From Thysanoteuthis rhombus (lineage: Eukaryota > Mollusca > Cephalopoda > Oegopsida > Thysanoteuthidae), in the NCBI GenBank assembly GCA_963457665.1, contig OY735231.1, positions 31,712,670-31,776,669 of the forward strand: 64,000 nt of DNA. Reading direction: 5' to 3'. The translations under genes were made by a program, and so were the position numbers. Below the pieces are notes generated by a model. That model was given only the letters and a program-made list of their open reading frames with translations, searched no databases and had not been told where the DNA came from. Below, one piece after another: positions 28,301 to 43,300 of the stretch (the first letter of the stretch is position 1; each line of letters starts with the position of its first letter).

Positions 28301-31300
28301 CCTTTGACTTTCAATTTGACGCATATAGTGCCGTGTTTTAGATCAATACATTCCACTAAAAGATAGAAGAGATATTCATGCATCGCTCATAGAATACAGA
28401 TACCAAAGCATCATGCAGGGATTTGGGGATTATTCCATGCATAGTTACCTCTTAGTATAGATATTTAGTATAGATATTTATCTTAAAATACATAACTCAG
28501 AAACTATTTGGCCGATCTAAACCAAACTTGGCATGGATACAAAGTATCTTAAGCATATATTTTGGCGGGACAACCCATACAGTTATCTCCCTCACATCGT
28601 AGCTATTTCCCCCAAAAAAAATTCATAGCTTGGAAACTACTTGGCCAATCTTAACAGAACTAAACCAAACAGAGTAACATGCTGAAATCCCAAATATAAA
28701 TTTTTTGGTTGACCCATGAACATATACCTTCATTACATTGTAATTATTTGTCTCAAAAATTTATAACTTAGGAACTACTTGGCCGATCCGAACCAAACTT
28801 GGTATGGCAACATAATACCATGTGTGGATTCCTGACATCAATTTTTAAGCCAATCCATGCACAGCATTTGAGCTGCTTTCCCAGGGAACAGTATTTAGAC
28901 AGTCATCTGGCTGCTGATGGTTTCAGTATCACACAAGATATTGATGATATAATGTCTATTTTCAATGAATTTATTGACAAAAATGGTAAGATAACTAGAT
29001 CAAGGAACTATGTGCACAGGTTCAATAACAATAACAACAAATCAGGTTGTGTATGAACAGATACTCCATACACTTCTTAGCAACTTTGATAAAGGCAGAG
29101 TCTTTGACTTGTCAGCATCACCATCATGGGGAAATCAGCCTTCTCTCTATCATGCAAGAAAGGAGATTCCAAATGCTGCAAAAAATGGAATTACAACATC
29201 ACAAAGTGTGATGGAGCTAGTGATCTGCAGCACAGTTTCATCAAATCATGAAATAATCCTTCTACAATCACCTGGATCAATACAAAGAGATTTTGTCAAA
29301 CTATGGGCAGCACCTTTCAATAATATTCTATATACAGTACTCCTCCAGATGACTATCTTTTTGAACTGCTAACTATTAGTAAAGATAATTGATTATATCT
29401 CAATGTTAATGATGGTGTATCAATTTTACCGAACTCCAAAACTGAAGTCAACTTTATTTTCTACAAGAACAATCCTTACCAAAATTATGGGTGTAAACTG
29501 ACATGTAATATTCAAATATCCCGACCAGGATTCGAACTCAGAGCCAACTGATTGCCAGGAAGCTGTCTTCCTGACTGAGCTAGATTGATAAGTCCTAGAT
29601 ATTAACACAAATTCATCATGTAGATATGCATACACCTATTTCATTCCAATAAACAAATACATTTATACAAAAAACATTTTCATGATCTTTTTTAATCATA
29701 TATACAATACTAAAGTTGAAGTAATCATCTTTAGTCAGAATAGAAGTAGGAGAGGAGTTTGACTCCACAATAGCCAGGCTTTGTTAAAATCAACAAAATT
29801 CATTATATGGTACACATTTGTGGCATTTCTATTCCTCTAAATATGACAGAAATGGGGTTTTGGTCAATGATACTTAAACAATGAATTCAAGTCCCCAAAT
29901 AGGGAAATTATATCCCAGACACTGAAATTTTAACAATTTCCCCTTTATTTCATTCATTGATAAGCAGGAAACTTCTAAAAAGCCATTAATTGTTATTTCA
30001 ACGCAGTTACTCCGAGATCTGACAAATGTGTTTCTGGTCTGCAATGTCCACCTAAGAAAATCAGGTCCCAGACTCCTAAAATTTGAAAATCCTTCAACTT
30101 CGTATCTTGTACATGATAGTGATAATATACCAACAAACCATCAACTTGTTATAGCCTCTTTGTACCAAAAGATATGACTAAAAATGTGCTTAGGGCCTAA
30201 AATACCCTTATAAGGAAATTAGGTTCCAAAATAAGGAAATTGGGCCTCGGGCCCATGAAATTTTCATATATAATTTCATCCTAACTACACTGTTAATACC
30301 AAAATTGAAAAACCATTATCTATCTTGGCTTTTTATTCTTCAAAATAGAACTAAAAACTGTTTTTGAACAAAAATGTTTATAAAAGGAAATTATATCCTA
30401 GACCTAGAAATATCCCTGAAATCAGTGTTTTTGCCAACTGCGGCAGGAGTGAGCATGAACCAGCAAGTTGGTATGCTCAAATCATTTTTTTTACTCGCAT
30501 CTGGTCATGTTGTACAGCCAAATATACAACATCATCAAGTATATAGCAGCTTCCTGTATATGAGTTATTCCATATCAAGTGGACCAATTTTGAGAAAGTG
30601 CCACACTTGATTACCTCTGATTTTGCTCTAAGGTTCTTTTTGTCTGAATTGAAGTCTTGTAAAATTTTAGCCTAATATCTCTACTCATTCAGTCACTATG
30701 GATTGAAAAAACATTGACAACTTAGTTCAGTGCAATGGGTACGGAATCATTTTTTCTATTTTCAACGAGCAACCATTCCCTAATAGGAAGTTCTACTGAA
30801 CTGAAGATTTCTTGTAAGGTCAACTTATCTAGTAGAGTCTGAAAATGTTACTGGCCTTTCACTTTTTCAGAAAAGGATGTCAAAGTGAACTCCAAATTTC
30901 ATCAGTATTTCTGGGAAACGATCTTCAAGTAATCATAACTTAGAACCTTACCCAACTTATGAGCTCTGCCTAGCAAGGAAGGAAGTAATGCCAATGCACT
31001 ACAAAATGTCATAATCTGGATCTTTCCAGCTTTCCTAAATCCTAAGAAATAAGGTCTCAAAAATGTCAAAATTTACCATTTCTAAAAGGTAACAATGAAC
31101 AAGTGAGAAAAGCTGTACAGTTTCTTAATAAATAAAAAAAAAAAATCACTGAAAAAAGTGCATGTGAAAATACTTGGGACTAGTTTTTCAATTTGGTCTT
31201 TTGATTCTCCTTAGTGGTGGAAAAAAAGATGGTGGGGGTTCCATGTCTACTAATGCAGATTTTACCCAATACTCAATCCCTAAAATCCAGCCTTAATGTA

Positions 31301-34300
31301 TATCTAGTTCCAAAAACCCATTTCCACCACTGGTTCCAATAGAGTACTGAAATTTTTGTTTAATGGTATTGCTAATTTGAAATTTTATTCATTTCCAATT
31401 CTGCCTGATCCATGTTGGTTTATAAGCTACAGTCAATTTCTTGTATTTATGGTGATTGGTTCCTATCCCTCAGGAACACATGCCACATATTGGTCTGGTG
31501 ACATTTCTAACAATATCACTGTAGATCCCAACATTTTCTACAAAAAAAAAAAACCAAACTTGTGCCTCATGTAGAATTGCAAATAAATCGTCCATGTTAT
31601 CAAACAAAATTTCAATGCTCAATCAGTAGACGTTGAGTATAGAACCCCCCCCCAACTCCCGGAAATTGAGAAGTAGGTGTAAATTGTATCCTTGTGTACC
31701 CCTCATTTGTACCACTAATTAAAATATGAAAGAATAGAAGAAAAAAGAAATTTTGTTGCTATCACACCAAACAAAGTTGTTCTTGGATCCATAACGACTG
31801 AATCAGTGAAGATATTGAGCCAAAATTTTACAGGACTTCATTTCATTTCAGGCCCAAAATAACCTATGACCATAGTCAAAGTAAAATCAGAGATGGTCAA
31901 GTGGGGACCATTGGTCCACTTGATATGAAATGGTCCAGTCTGTATTACGTAATGTCCATTTTAAATAATTTTTTCTTATGGTAGATTTGTTATCACTTAT
32001 GAGAATCTCACTTTTCAGTTATTTTCTGGAGTTTTATGCTCAATTCTGAACTCATTTTATACTCATGGTTGACTTATATTCAATAATGTACAAAACCTCA
32101 TGTTCATCAATTGGAAGAGACTTTTTTTTGCCAACTGCTTTGTTGAAGAATGCTTATTTCAAGAACAAAAACATACAATAAACAGGTATAAATCACTGAT
32201 TTATAGCTTATGAACTCTTGTGAGTTGAATGGAAAACTATATTCACTAAATGAACCAAGAGTAAAAATTTATATAAAAGTATAATACTCGTAGCACTTGA
32301 TTATTTTCAACCCGATAATGTGATTCCTTCTTTTCCTCAAGTTACACTTAAAATCCTCTATTGGTAGCTGAACGAAATAACGGAGATATTTCAGAAAACT
32401 GAATAGATCGATTTAAATGATTCTGCCATCTAGCAGATAAACTTTCAGATTAGTTAACTAATAGGAAATGAAAAAGGTTGTGATGAAATTCAATAATAAA
32501 TGTGCATGCAATTTCATTTATGAATCAATATTTTACAGATTTTGGCAAACCAATTCAGTTTTTGCTCAAACCTCAAAAACCGATATCCATTTTTCAAAAT
32601 TTTAATAGGGGGATAGGGCTATGATCCCTCCAAATTTTGACATTTTCATGAACCCACCCATCCCCCCTTCTTTTTTAACTTCGGAGTTTGTATGATGTAC
32701 CCATAGATAAAGAATATTTAACACTAGAATAGTATTTCAATGCAGTTTGTCCTCGGATGTCCCTTAAAAAGTTATAGTAATTCAAGTATTCAAGGGGAGC
32801 AGGGAAGGGAGACCCAACTGGATAATCATAATCAAGAAAAATCTCATCATGGAATGCCCCCAGGTACCCTCAGTCATATGTAAACTATTACAGTTCTGTA
32901 TTTTTTTTACTCCTTATGGGTGAATAATCAGGCCAAACATTACCTACTTTTACAAATTTTTGCAAATACCCCAAAAGGTAATTACGGGGCTATAGTGAAA
33001 TCCTTCATCAACCTAATACCATATGAGGAAATTTTCCATCATTTTGTTTAAAATTTTCAATAAAATCATCATAAAAGTGACTCATTTCCATTAAAAATCG
33101 GGTGTGGGGGTAACAAATTCAATATTTTTAGTGATCTCACAGAAAATGCACCTAGAGTAGATATGAATAAGATTTTCTTCTGTATTGTTGGTTGGACACT
33201 AATTAATTGAACATCAAGCAACATTTCTTTTTGATTAAATATTAGAGTTAAAATGATTTATCACATAAAAGTAATTGTACAACCATTTAAAAACAGGAAA
33301 GGAAGGCACATTTTCTCTGCAGGGTCTAATTGCACTTTTAGAACAAAAAATATAGTCTTAAAAATAGTATTAGAGCAATATATAGTAAGATAAATACCAA
33401 TAAAGTAAAACCAGAAATAAATAGTCAGGTCTTCTAAACCCTATCAAAAGAATTTCAGAATCTTGGAGGGGTGAACAAGAGAGGAGTTTAAGTTGGAGAG
33501 GATCAGCTAAGACCCATCCCAAACCAGTTAATCTGCTAGAGCAGAAACTCTTTCTTATTCAAGTGCAATAATTTCAGAATGCATGGTAAACTTCTCACCA
33601 GCTTCATTGGTTTGAAAAACATCCGAGTTGAATCTTGCATCCAAATCCAATTAGAGTAATATATTCATCATTGTAAAATCTCTATTAACTAAATTAAACA
33701 ACGGACAATCTTAGAGACTGAAGTTGGCTACTGATGCTAATAATAAAAAAAAGATCCAATTGAACCAAATTACATTTTGTCAGCTTGAATTAACTTCATA
33801 AAATATAATTTAATATGGACAATAATATTTTTTACTGAACTAGAAAGCGCTTTACCATGAATTAAATTGTGAACTGATTTTCAAACAGCCAATGCCAGCA
33901 CTTGATCAAAGATTGAGCTCAAAAAACCATCACAATGAGAACATTCTAAACTTAACAAGATGCACAAAAGATACCAAACAAGATAAGTCCAGAGTTAGGT
34001 CAATAGAAGATGAACCTATGATGCTAAAACAATACTGCATCATATGCTTTGAGCAAGTGAAATTATCCAAAATACTTGGTTGTCAATTGCATCAACTCCC
34101 CTCTCAACAGCATCTGGACATCTCTCTGAGAAAACTTGTGTCAAACAGCAGCTGGTTTCACCTTCAAGCAATTTATTCATGCTAACAAAGATGAAAACAA
34201 TTTCTCATAAAATAAAAATATAAACATCCAAACATTATTTTCCAAATTCATGAATGGAAAATTGAGAACATTAGATGCTATGACCTCATCCTTACATAAT

Positions 34301-37300
34301 TGAAAGCAGACAAGTAGATTTTCATATTGAGAATATTCTTATTGATCAGAAAAATGTTCATATACATTAATCTTTATTAATTGTACACTTCACATTGATT
34401 AATCTTATGGATATTCTAACATAAAAGTTATCCGACATTTTTTTTTAATTAAGATTTTTTTCTGTGCCTTTCATGAGAAAGTTATAAAATAAGAACCCTT
34501 TTTAATGAGGTGACCTTTTTAGCATCAACTTTTCAATCACTGTAATAATAAATCACAAAAGGAGAAGAATTCTTCAAAAGTGAGTAGGTAGGTGGATAAC
34601 TGCCTTAAGGCTTGTACAAAAGAAAAAAGAAAAAAAAAAAATCTTGTTAAAATTAACTTGATGGTTACTCCTGAACTTACTTAGAACATTAATATGAAGG
34701 AAACATTATCTTCACATTTCACCTTCCCTGGATGTTATAACTGCATTCCCCAATTATTAAAAACCATGTCAGTAAAAACATCTCAAATAATTATGGTGTC
34801 TATATAAACTTCCTGTTTATAATGTCCAAGCAGTCAAAGACTACAATGATCTCCTTTCAAGTCTAACATTTTGTCTTGCAGATACTTCCTCAGAACATAT
34901 ATTCAATGAAGTCACAAATACTTATCGTAGATTGTAGTCACATGCAATAATGACTGAACTCATTATCAATCATACACAAGACCATGATACTATCCAATAT
35001 ACTTCAAGTAGATGGGAAAAAAGGGTCTATTAGCGGAGAAAAACTGTGTTCAAACTTCCATTCATTTGTTGGCCATGAAATTTCCTTTCACTCTGTATTT
35101 TCACCTCAAGCTGACAGTCATTTCAGGGCAATTATGAGATAACAGAGTATCTTATCATATAGAAGCCAATATTGGTTGGTTTCTGTCACACTAAAGCAGA
35201 TAGCTATGTGTCTGTGTGTTCACATCCACATTATTACTAGTATTGCTACTGTCTTGAAGTAGGACAGAAAACAAATATAGGCATCTCTGATTTTTTCACA
35301 GATAAAAGCAATGTTTTCTTATTGTTTTAAAATCATTAAAAAAACAAAAACAAAAAAAACAGAACAACAAATTTTGTTTGAAGTACACATTTTTCTTTTG
35401 CTAGCAATAAATGCATTTATACATTAATGAAGGCTTGTATAATTTATCCATATGTAAATAATCCCATAATTTTATAGGTACTATGCTAGTTTAATTTATA
35501 AAATATTCATAATTGAAGCCCAGATAAGAAGAGAGTTTACTATGAATGGCTTGAGAGGCTAGTATATTTTTTAGTGCTTTATAAATATAGATTTATATTG
35601 ATCTATTCCATATCTATTGTCTTGCACACCTGTTATGGCTTTTACAAATACACTTTTTAAAAATAATTGCTAATTCTATAATGCAGTCTATAAATTAATA
35701 ATTTCGAGAATGGGTTAAATAATCTTATTATAAATGTTCCCAGCACATCTAAGACTGTTTATTTTTAAAACAGCACAGACAAAAAAAAAAAAGTTTACTA
35801 AATGCAATTTCTCATTTATGTGCTTTTTGAACAGACAGACATAATTAGATGAGACTTTAGAAAATTTCTTGGAGACACAGAAAAATTATAGCGAGTAATT
35901 TTGCCCACAAATCAGATTGTGACCAATTTATAGGATATTTGGTCTTTGGGGAATATTTAATTGAATTTAGCATTTACTTATGCAATCAAATAAGACAGGA
36001 GACATCAGTGCTTTCCAAAAGCAAGAATTTCATTCCAGAAGCCAACTAATTTCCAGGTTGTATAATGTTCAGCACAGCAAAGGGAAAAAATATTTTTAAT
36101 GTTTTCTAGTCAATCACATGTCAGATTATCTCAGGCAGTTGAACAGAAGACTCATTAAGTATAACGAAAAAATAAAAAAATAATTATTCAATTCAAATAG
36201 GTTTTCTTTTGCACAAGTATATTACATAGAAAAAGGCTGAAGCATCTTACAGACAATTTCATATAAAAGTTATTAAAAATGGTATAAATTTTTACGAAGT
36301 ATTTATATAGGAAAATATTTTTCAAAGAACTCAAATGAGGTAAGCCTCCTGGAGGAAAAAAGCCCAATGAGAAGAGACTGAAAGTGCTTAGGTTTCCTTG
36401 GTACATCACATTTTGTAAAAGAGAAAGAAATGTCAAGTCTATTTCATTTCTTCATTGAAAATTTGTAAGAAACTGACATATGTTTGTATTGTAGTTTTAG
36501 ATTAAAAAAAAAAAAAAGTAGGGATTAAACTACAGCTGCTGGGCGAGCATATAGTTCGTCATGGTTTCCAACATAACAAAGAAGTCAAGCAGAGAAAAGC
36601 AAGTTGAGAGGGAACAAAGAGTCTTCAGACTAATAAAACCCCTGCTTGGCTGCTGCCTTCGGGAGCAGACAACTATTTAGTAAGGCAGGCTTTTGTTCAA
36701 TAGCTACACTACCAAAGGAGAGTAAGGTTTCTGACATCAAACAAGAAAGTAGGATGAATATCTAGAGAAGTTAAGGGAGTGTCTTACATCAGAGTGTAAG
36801 ATTATCAAGATGCTTTCAAAAAGAGAAACTGATGTCAACTTTGGCGGGGAGGAGGAGATAAAATATGATAATCTCTGATCCAACAGATGTTTTCTGATTA
36901 GAGAGGGGGGATCTTAAAATCTCCAACAGGACACAATGATTTTATTTAAATATTATTTTTCACATATGTTCAGTAAGAGAAATCAGCTCTCTTTGATGAG
37001 TTTCTCAGCTACTGAATTGAAGTTAGAAATAAGCTATAAAAGATAATTACATAAAACTGCTTTCAATTGTTTGTGCAGTATTAAATCATTCATTTGTTTG
37101 CCAAGACTAACAATTGGAAATGATGCAGAATGCAGTTATAAAAATATTAACCTTTTTGAATTTAGAACAAAGAACATTCATCGAATAAAATTGATAATCG
37201 AATTGAATACTTTTGAGAGTTTTATGCAATAGGAAATCATTTCAATGTGCCCCAGGAAAAAATATTCTTAAATCTAATGAACAACAATAAAACTATTGTT

Positions 37301-40300
37301 CACATGAAGACTTCAACAAAGTGAATAATCTGATCTCTTGTTCAATTTTATCAATTAAAACATTCATATATTTGTCAGATATTCTAAGCAAATATTACAA
37401 GTAAAAATAAAAGCATTTTCAAGTTTATTACAAAAAAAAAAAAAAGAAAAAAAAAAATATTGTCTCAGATTATATTAGAAAGAATATTTCAACTGATCCA
37501 AAACAAATGAGGGATGCTTCGTTTCCTTCTAATGACTGGTTATGCAGCGGAATATCAATCCAATTGGACACCCAGTGCTAGATTTACAACCGAATTGATA
37601 CTCTGGTACATCACTACACTTCTTGAAAGCAAGTTGTTTTCCATGTATCAAAGTTTTTTGAGGACAGAAAATTCAATACATTAGATAATCAATCATTTGA
37701 TGAATGTTTGAGGAGTCATCAGATCATTTGAAAATACATCACCATAATCAGTTTTATAAGGAATATACATCTACACTTAGGAATTATAAGATGTATCAGA
37801 TTCATCCTAAATTACCTGTACTATTTACAATATTCAAATCTCAATAATTTGGTAGCAAAATGTGATAATGATGTGACAAGAATGTTTCCCAATGATAACC
37901 ATTTAGAAAATTTACAAAAAATGCATTTATTGATCATCAGCCTCCCCCTCTTCTATATCAGTTTCTCTCTTTTTCACATCATTATAAGGGGGATTCTCTA
38001 CTATTAGCTACACTTCCATAAATATACAAGTTCTTATTACAACATGTAGCCTTTATAAATTAATTGTAAACCTCAAAGCAACAAGAACACAGACTCAATT
38101 AAAACACGCATTTTGATGTTTCTAAAGCAAAAACAGTTTTCATTAATAACTTTTATCATTACTTTCACATTTGGACAATTATACTAACACTAAAAAAATG
38201 ATGCTATACTCAGGATAACACTGAATAAATCTTTGATGATTCTAGTATTAGGCAAAATGAAAATTGGTTAATAACAGTTGTATCATATTTTGCAAGAAAT
38301 TTGATAACATTTAAATAAAATCACTTTTATGAAGTAATGCTTGCATAACTGAATATTAAATGGCATAAGAATGTATTAAATGACAATATCAATGAATCGT
38401 ACGCGTTAACTCGGAATAAATGTTGTCTTCATATAAGTAAAATCCAGGAACTTTTTTGCGCTATACTGACAGAATCAAAAACAAGTGTATAATTATGAAA
38501 ATATATATTATTAAACAGAAGAAAAAGTTACGAATTTAACATTTCTTTCCTGAATATTGATAAAGATTGGTCCAGACTTTTGGCAGGTTAAGCTTGTGAA
38601 TAATTGATGAATGGAGAACCAGTGTGAAAATGACCCAACTCCTGATGAAGAGAAGACTGAATCAGTATGGCTCAGTCAGTAGAGAAGACTATGGCTTCAT
38701 TGGCCATTCAGCTTGCAGCCGTCTGCCAATGCACCAAGTAGGAAATATTCAGAGAATACCAAGCCAGGGTGAATTTTAGAACATCTAACTGATCATCTTT
38801 GAAGCTGTCAATATAATATGACAATTTACATACTGATGCAAAACTCTTGGATTCGTTCCTGACAATTTATAGAAATCTTTTCAATTCAAAATACAGGATG
38901 CTAATATACTAGTCAAGAACCATTCAGTTCTGCTTTCTATTACTGGAAGCTGAACTGAAATTTCAGGATTAAGATAATGAAACATTTCTGAATTGCTAAA
39001 TATTTTTGTTCCATTTATCATATAAAAATAGATGAAAGCATCAGCAATATTCTATATTCAATATTTAAACCAATAATAGAAATCCAGGGAATTGGGCCAC
39101 AGCAAATGAGAAGCTGTTCAACTTGTTCCAGACCAACATAACGATTGACATGGTATGATATGACTAATTTCTAGAGTTCTTTGGTATTTGAATTGAAATT
39201 TGCAATAATTCATCATTAGTTTGTACATGTATCATTTTAGAGTAATCAAGTTAGGAAAGGCCAAATAGCACATTTGTATTCATACCTTCTAGACATGGAG
39301 AAAATTCTTGGTAAAAAGTTGACTAATTATAACTATAGTGAAAAAAAAAATTACAATTATCCACATGATATACTGAGAGAAGTGAGTGCTTAAATTTGAA
39401 CAACATTGACAAATGATGTTAACATGGGTACGGAGGGGGGGGGGAATAGAAGACATCTAACACAAAAAATCCAGAATACCTATCTACTTCCTGTGAGAAC
39501 AAATTCAATCATTATATAATTATTTTTTTTTAAAAAGATCTCAAAGAAGAAATTCTGGTTTTTCATAGCAGTATATGAAGCTCTCAGAAAAGCGAATCAA
39601 GTATACAATATGAGACAAAATAAATGAAGTTCCTTAGAAACTGTGAACACTCAGTACATTACTTGAAGGGGCTAAAATATACAAGAGCTTAAAAAAATTT
39701 ATCTCCATTATTCTAAGTTACAGATGAAAAGAATCCAAGCTTACAGATATAGTTTTCAATACATTTAGTCTTCACAGATTTTACAAGTACTAGAATCATC
39801 TAACCTCTACAGGAGATGGAAGTTAAGTTGTTCAGATAAGAATTATTTTTTCAATTCTAATGAACCAACAAGTCAACAGGCTTAAATGTAAGACTGTTAC
39901 AGCAAATATTTTATACATTCTACATCAAGGAGACCATGCCCTTCCCTGCACAAACAATTTCAATGATCATACTTCCTAATGAACTTTTGCTCAGATATTT
40001 TCTGTAATAACATTTATACATGTACACACTCATATATATACATATTTTTCAAAGTAATGCCTCAAAAGTGGTTCCTAATAGAATGTTAAAGAGACTAAGT
40101 TCATGGATGTTTTCATACAAATTAAATACAATGACTGCTTCATCTTGCTATTTATAACAGAAATCATCATGATTAATTAAGGGAGAGGCATGCTAGTTTC
40201 CTATCAACTGAATGAAACAGCAAAATTGGCTTTTTGTGGGATTAGATCAAAGTGTAGTAATCATTTTCCCCAAAATCTATGAAAAATATGAACAGAAATT

Positions 40301-43300
40301 TGAAATAAGAGAAATTCTCCCCCACCATAAAAAAGCAGAACAAGTTCAAATCTTCAGTCAATTCAAGTTCAGAATTTCAAGTAAATATTTCATCATTATG
40401 GCTTAGACAGAGAAGGGCTAACAGATAATTGAGTTCATAGAAAACGTTTGGAAAAATTATTATTTTTAATCTAGTATGTACTGCATAGAAATTTACAAGT
40501 GGTGTTCGTGTACTGGACGAATGTTAATCACGGCAAAAAGGGCAGAGGAGAGATTATTAACCTATTCGTTCTGAAAATAGAATTTAAGTGATGAAAAGTA
40601 ATGAAAACAGACCAATGAATTATTGAAATTTTAATTCAAAGACAGGTTTATAAAATGGAGCTCTATTATAGAGTAGCAAATATTTTTTATTGATAATTTC
40701 TTTCTTAAATGTTGACCAGCCAGCAATTGAAGAAAGGGGGTACTGCAAACACACAGACACAAAATTGGTTACTGCTGGTAAGCAAAGCTCTGCTTTGTGT
40801 ATGCGATATCATTATCATTACTACTACTTCTACTGACATCCCAACTTTGTTTTTTTTATCCAGTTTTGTTGCCTTATTGCCTAAAAATATGAAGAGGCAT
40901 AAGAAGAAAAATTAATTTTGTTTTGACATTAGCGTTTTTTCTGTTAAATTGAATTTGTAATCTGCTTCTGCTTTTTACAGCTTTCAACATCCAAATTTCA
41001 AAATTCAAACTTTTAGACTGTTCATAAAACTTGAATGTAATCTATAAGGTCATTCCATGTCAAGTAGACCAATTTCAGGAAAGTGCCCACTCCAATTTGG
41101 CTCTAACTATAGCTTTTTCGGGGTGTGAAATTTGGAGCTCACTTTGACATCTTTTTCCGAAAATATATTTTCTAGAGCTAAACTGATAACATATTCAAAA
41201 TTTACACAGAAAGTGGACTCAAAAATCATAGTAGTAGTTATGAAAAAATGGCTAGTTGAAAATGTGAAAAATAATTTGGCCACAAACACACTAAATGAAG
41301 TAGTCATTGTTCTTAGATCCACAGTGGTTGAATGAGAGAAGATATTGAGCTAAAATTTCAAAGGATTTCATTTCAGACCCCAAAGAGCAAAATTGGAGAT
41401 GGTTGAGTAGGGACAGTTGGTCCACTGGACATGGAATAACCCTATATTTAGTTTCAAATTAATAATTAAAGAATACCTTTGTTTTTCTAATTAACACATT
41501 AACTGTTCGTAACATTATTAAAAGTCATTAGAATAACATTTCAAAACAATTGATGAAGGATATATTTGCATTATACAGTGAGCAAAACATCCTCAAGAAA
41601 GTCAACATATTATAATAGACAAATAATGACCAAAACTATTTAACTATATAAATACCATAGACACTGTCATGCCATTCCAAACCAACGTATAAGATTAGGG
41701 ATATTACTGTAACTGCAATTCAATTGCCTGACATAGACCTTAGTCTATTGATAAACCACTGCAGAGATGAAATGAATTTGGATTTCAAGCCACAACCAAT
41801 GAAAAAAAGATACCAAAGCAGCAAAAGTCGCCAGACAGATGGCCCAATTGAAAAAAACAAAACAAAAATATGTCATTGGAAATTGTAGATCACTGACAAG
41901 CAAATAGCGGATGGATCGAAATGGGCAGCAATTATAAAATATTTATCAATTTAATATCTATTACTGTATTTGAGTATAATGCAACCCACACTTTTTGTAG
42001 CTAAAAATCAGAAATATATTTTATCTTCTCATCACAGTACATTTAATAACACAATACTAACTGTAAAACTGACATATTTACAACTTAGGCTCTAACTTTC
42101 GGTTTGAGTTAATTCAAATGCTGTATATTTGTTGGTTTGTAAGAGAAAAAAATGTTACCAGTCATTTTTGACAGGTTCTATGCTAGTTAAGACAAAATTA
42201 ATATTCCGGCTGTTATAACAGAAATTGCCATTTGGATTTCAATAACGTAATCATTTTTTTATTTTTTATTCAATATTATATTAAAAGAATATGTTGAAGA
42301 ATGAAGTCACATTTAATAAATAATATATAATAATTTCCTTGATTTTTGTTATATATCTTGAAAATTTCAATGTTTCAAGGTGTTTCTGACTCAATTTCAG
42401 GTGAAACCTCAAAATAAACCCAGCAACACAAGCGATAACTATGAGATGCGGATGGGCATATATTCAAGGGTGGCCAATAATAGATGACAAAGATGGCTAA
42501 TGTTATATTCATATAACAAGAAAAAGAGCAGACTTTTTTCAAAACCTTGGATATTGAATATACAATTTTGGACCACATTTGTTTGTGTAATAATATTGAT
42601 ATTATTAAAAAATTATTTGTTTCCAATAGATTTTTCAAGTTAATTCCTGTTGAATAGTCATTGCATCAAAATGATAGGAAAAATATCATCTAAAAATGCA
42701 ATATAATTCATTGGCAAAAAGGAAAAAAAAAAAAAAAATTATACACACACACACACGTATATATATATATATATATTGTGTCATCCACAGATAGTTGTTT
42801 CGATGTATTACATCTCTTCAAAGTGGCTATAGACTTTCCATTATCCCATCCATACACATAAATACACACTTGTGTGTTAAGTGTATACATTGGTTATAAA
42901 CACTGTCTAGTCTTTCAACCATTCTCCCTTTAGGTCACTCAATTCCTTACATTATAAAGTAAACAAAATTTTTAATATATTTCTAACGATTTGACAACTT
43001 GTCAAAGTACTAATGATATAATAAAAAAGCAGAATTTTCATTTTATCTATTCATATATTTCTTTCTCCCTCCTCCCCTCCAAACAAAATTACTCAAGAAT
43101 TCAATCAATTAAGAAAAGAATCACGTTAGAATTTTTTTCTTTCATCTTAGATAAATATTTAGGCTTTTTTCTTTTGGGCCAAAACAAGAAATTTAAAAAA
43201 ATTTTTTTTACATTTTTAGAATTTAGTCTGTCGAAAACACATTTCAAAATTGTGAGGGCATACCTAATGAATCAACAACAAAATAATGTCCCCCAATGTA

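Noticed and set aside
28484-28870. A CRISPR-like array from three regularly spaced repeats
   Set aside because: The units are diverged, long and not palindromic, spacers are homologous to each other, and the sequence is an animal intron.
29505-29600. A functional tRNA gene
   Set aside because: The promoter boxes are good but the T-stem has mismatches and acceptor strands do not pair.
33892-34185. A 97-residue plus-strand frame in intron 1
   Set aside because: No recognisable motif and no clear splice signals around it; similar chance frames are frequent in this AT-rich intron.
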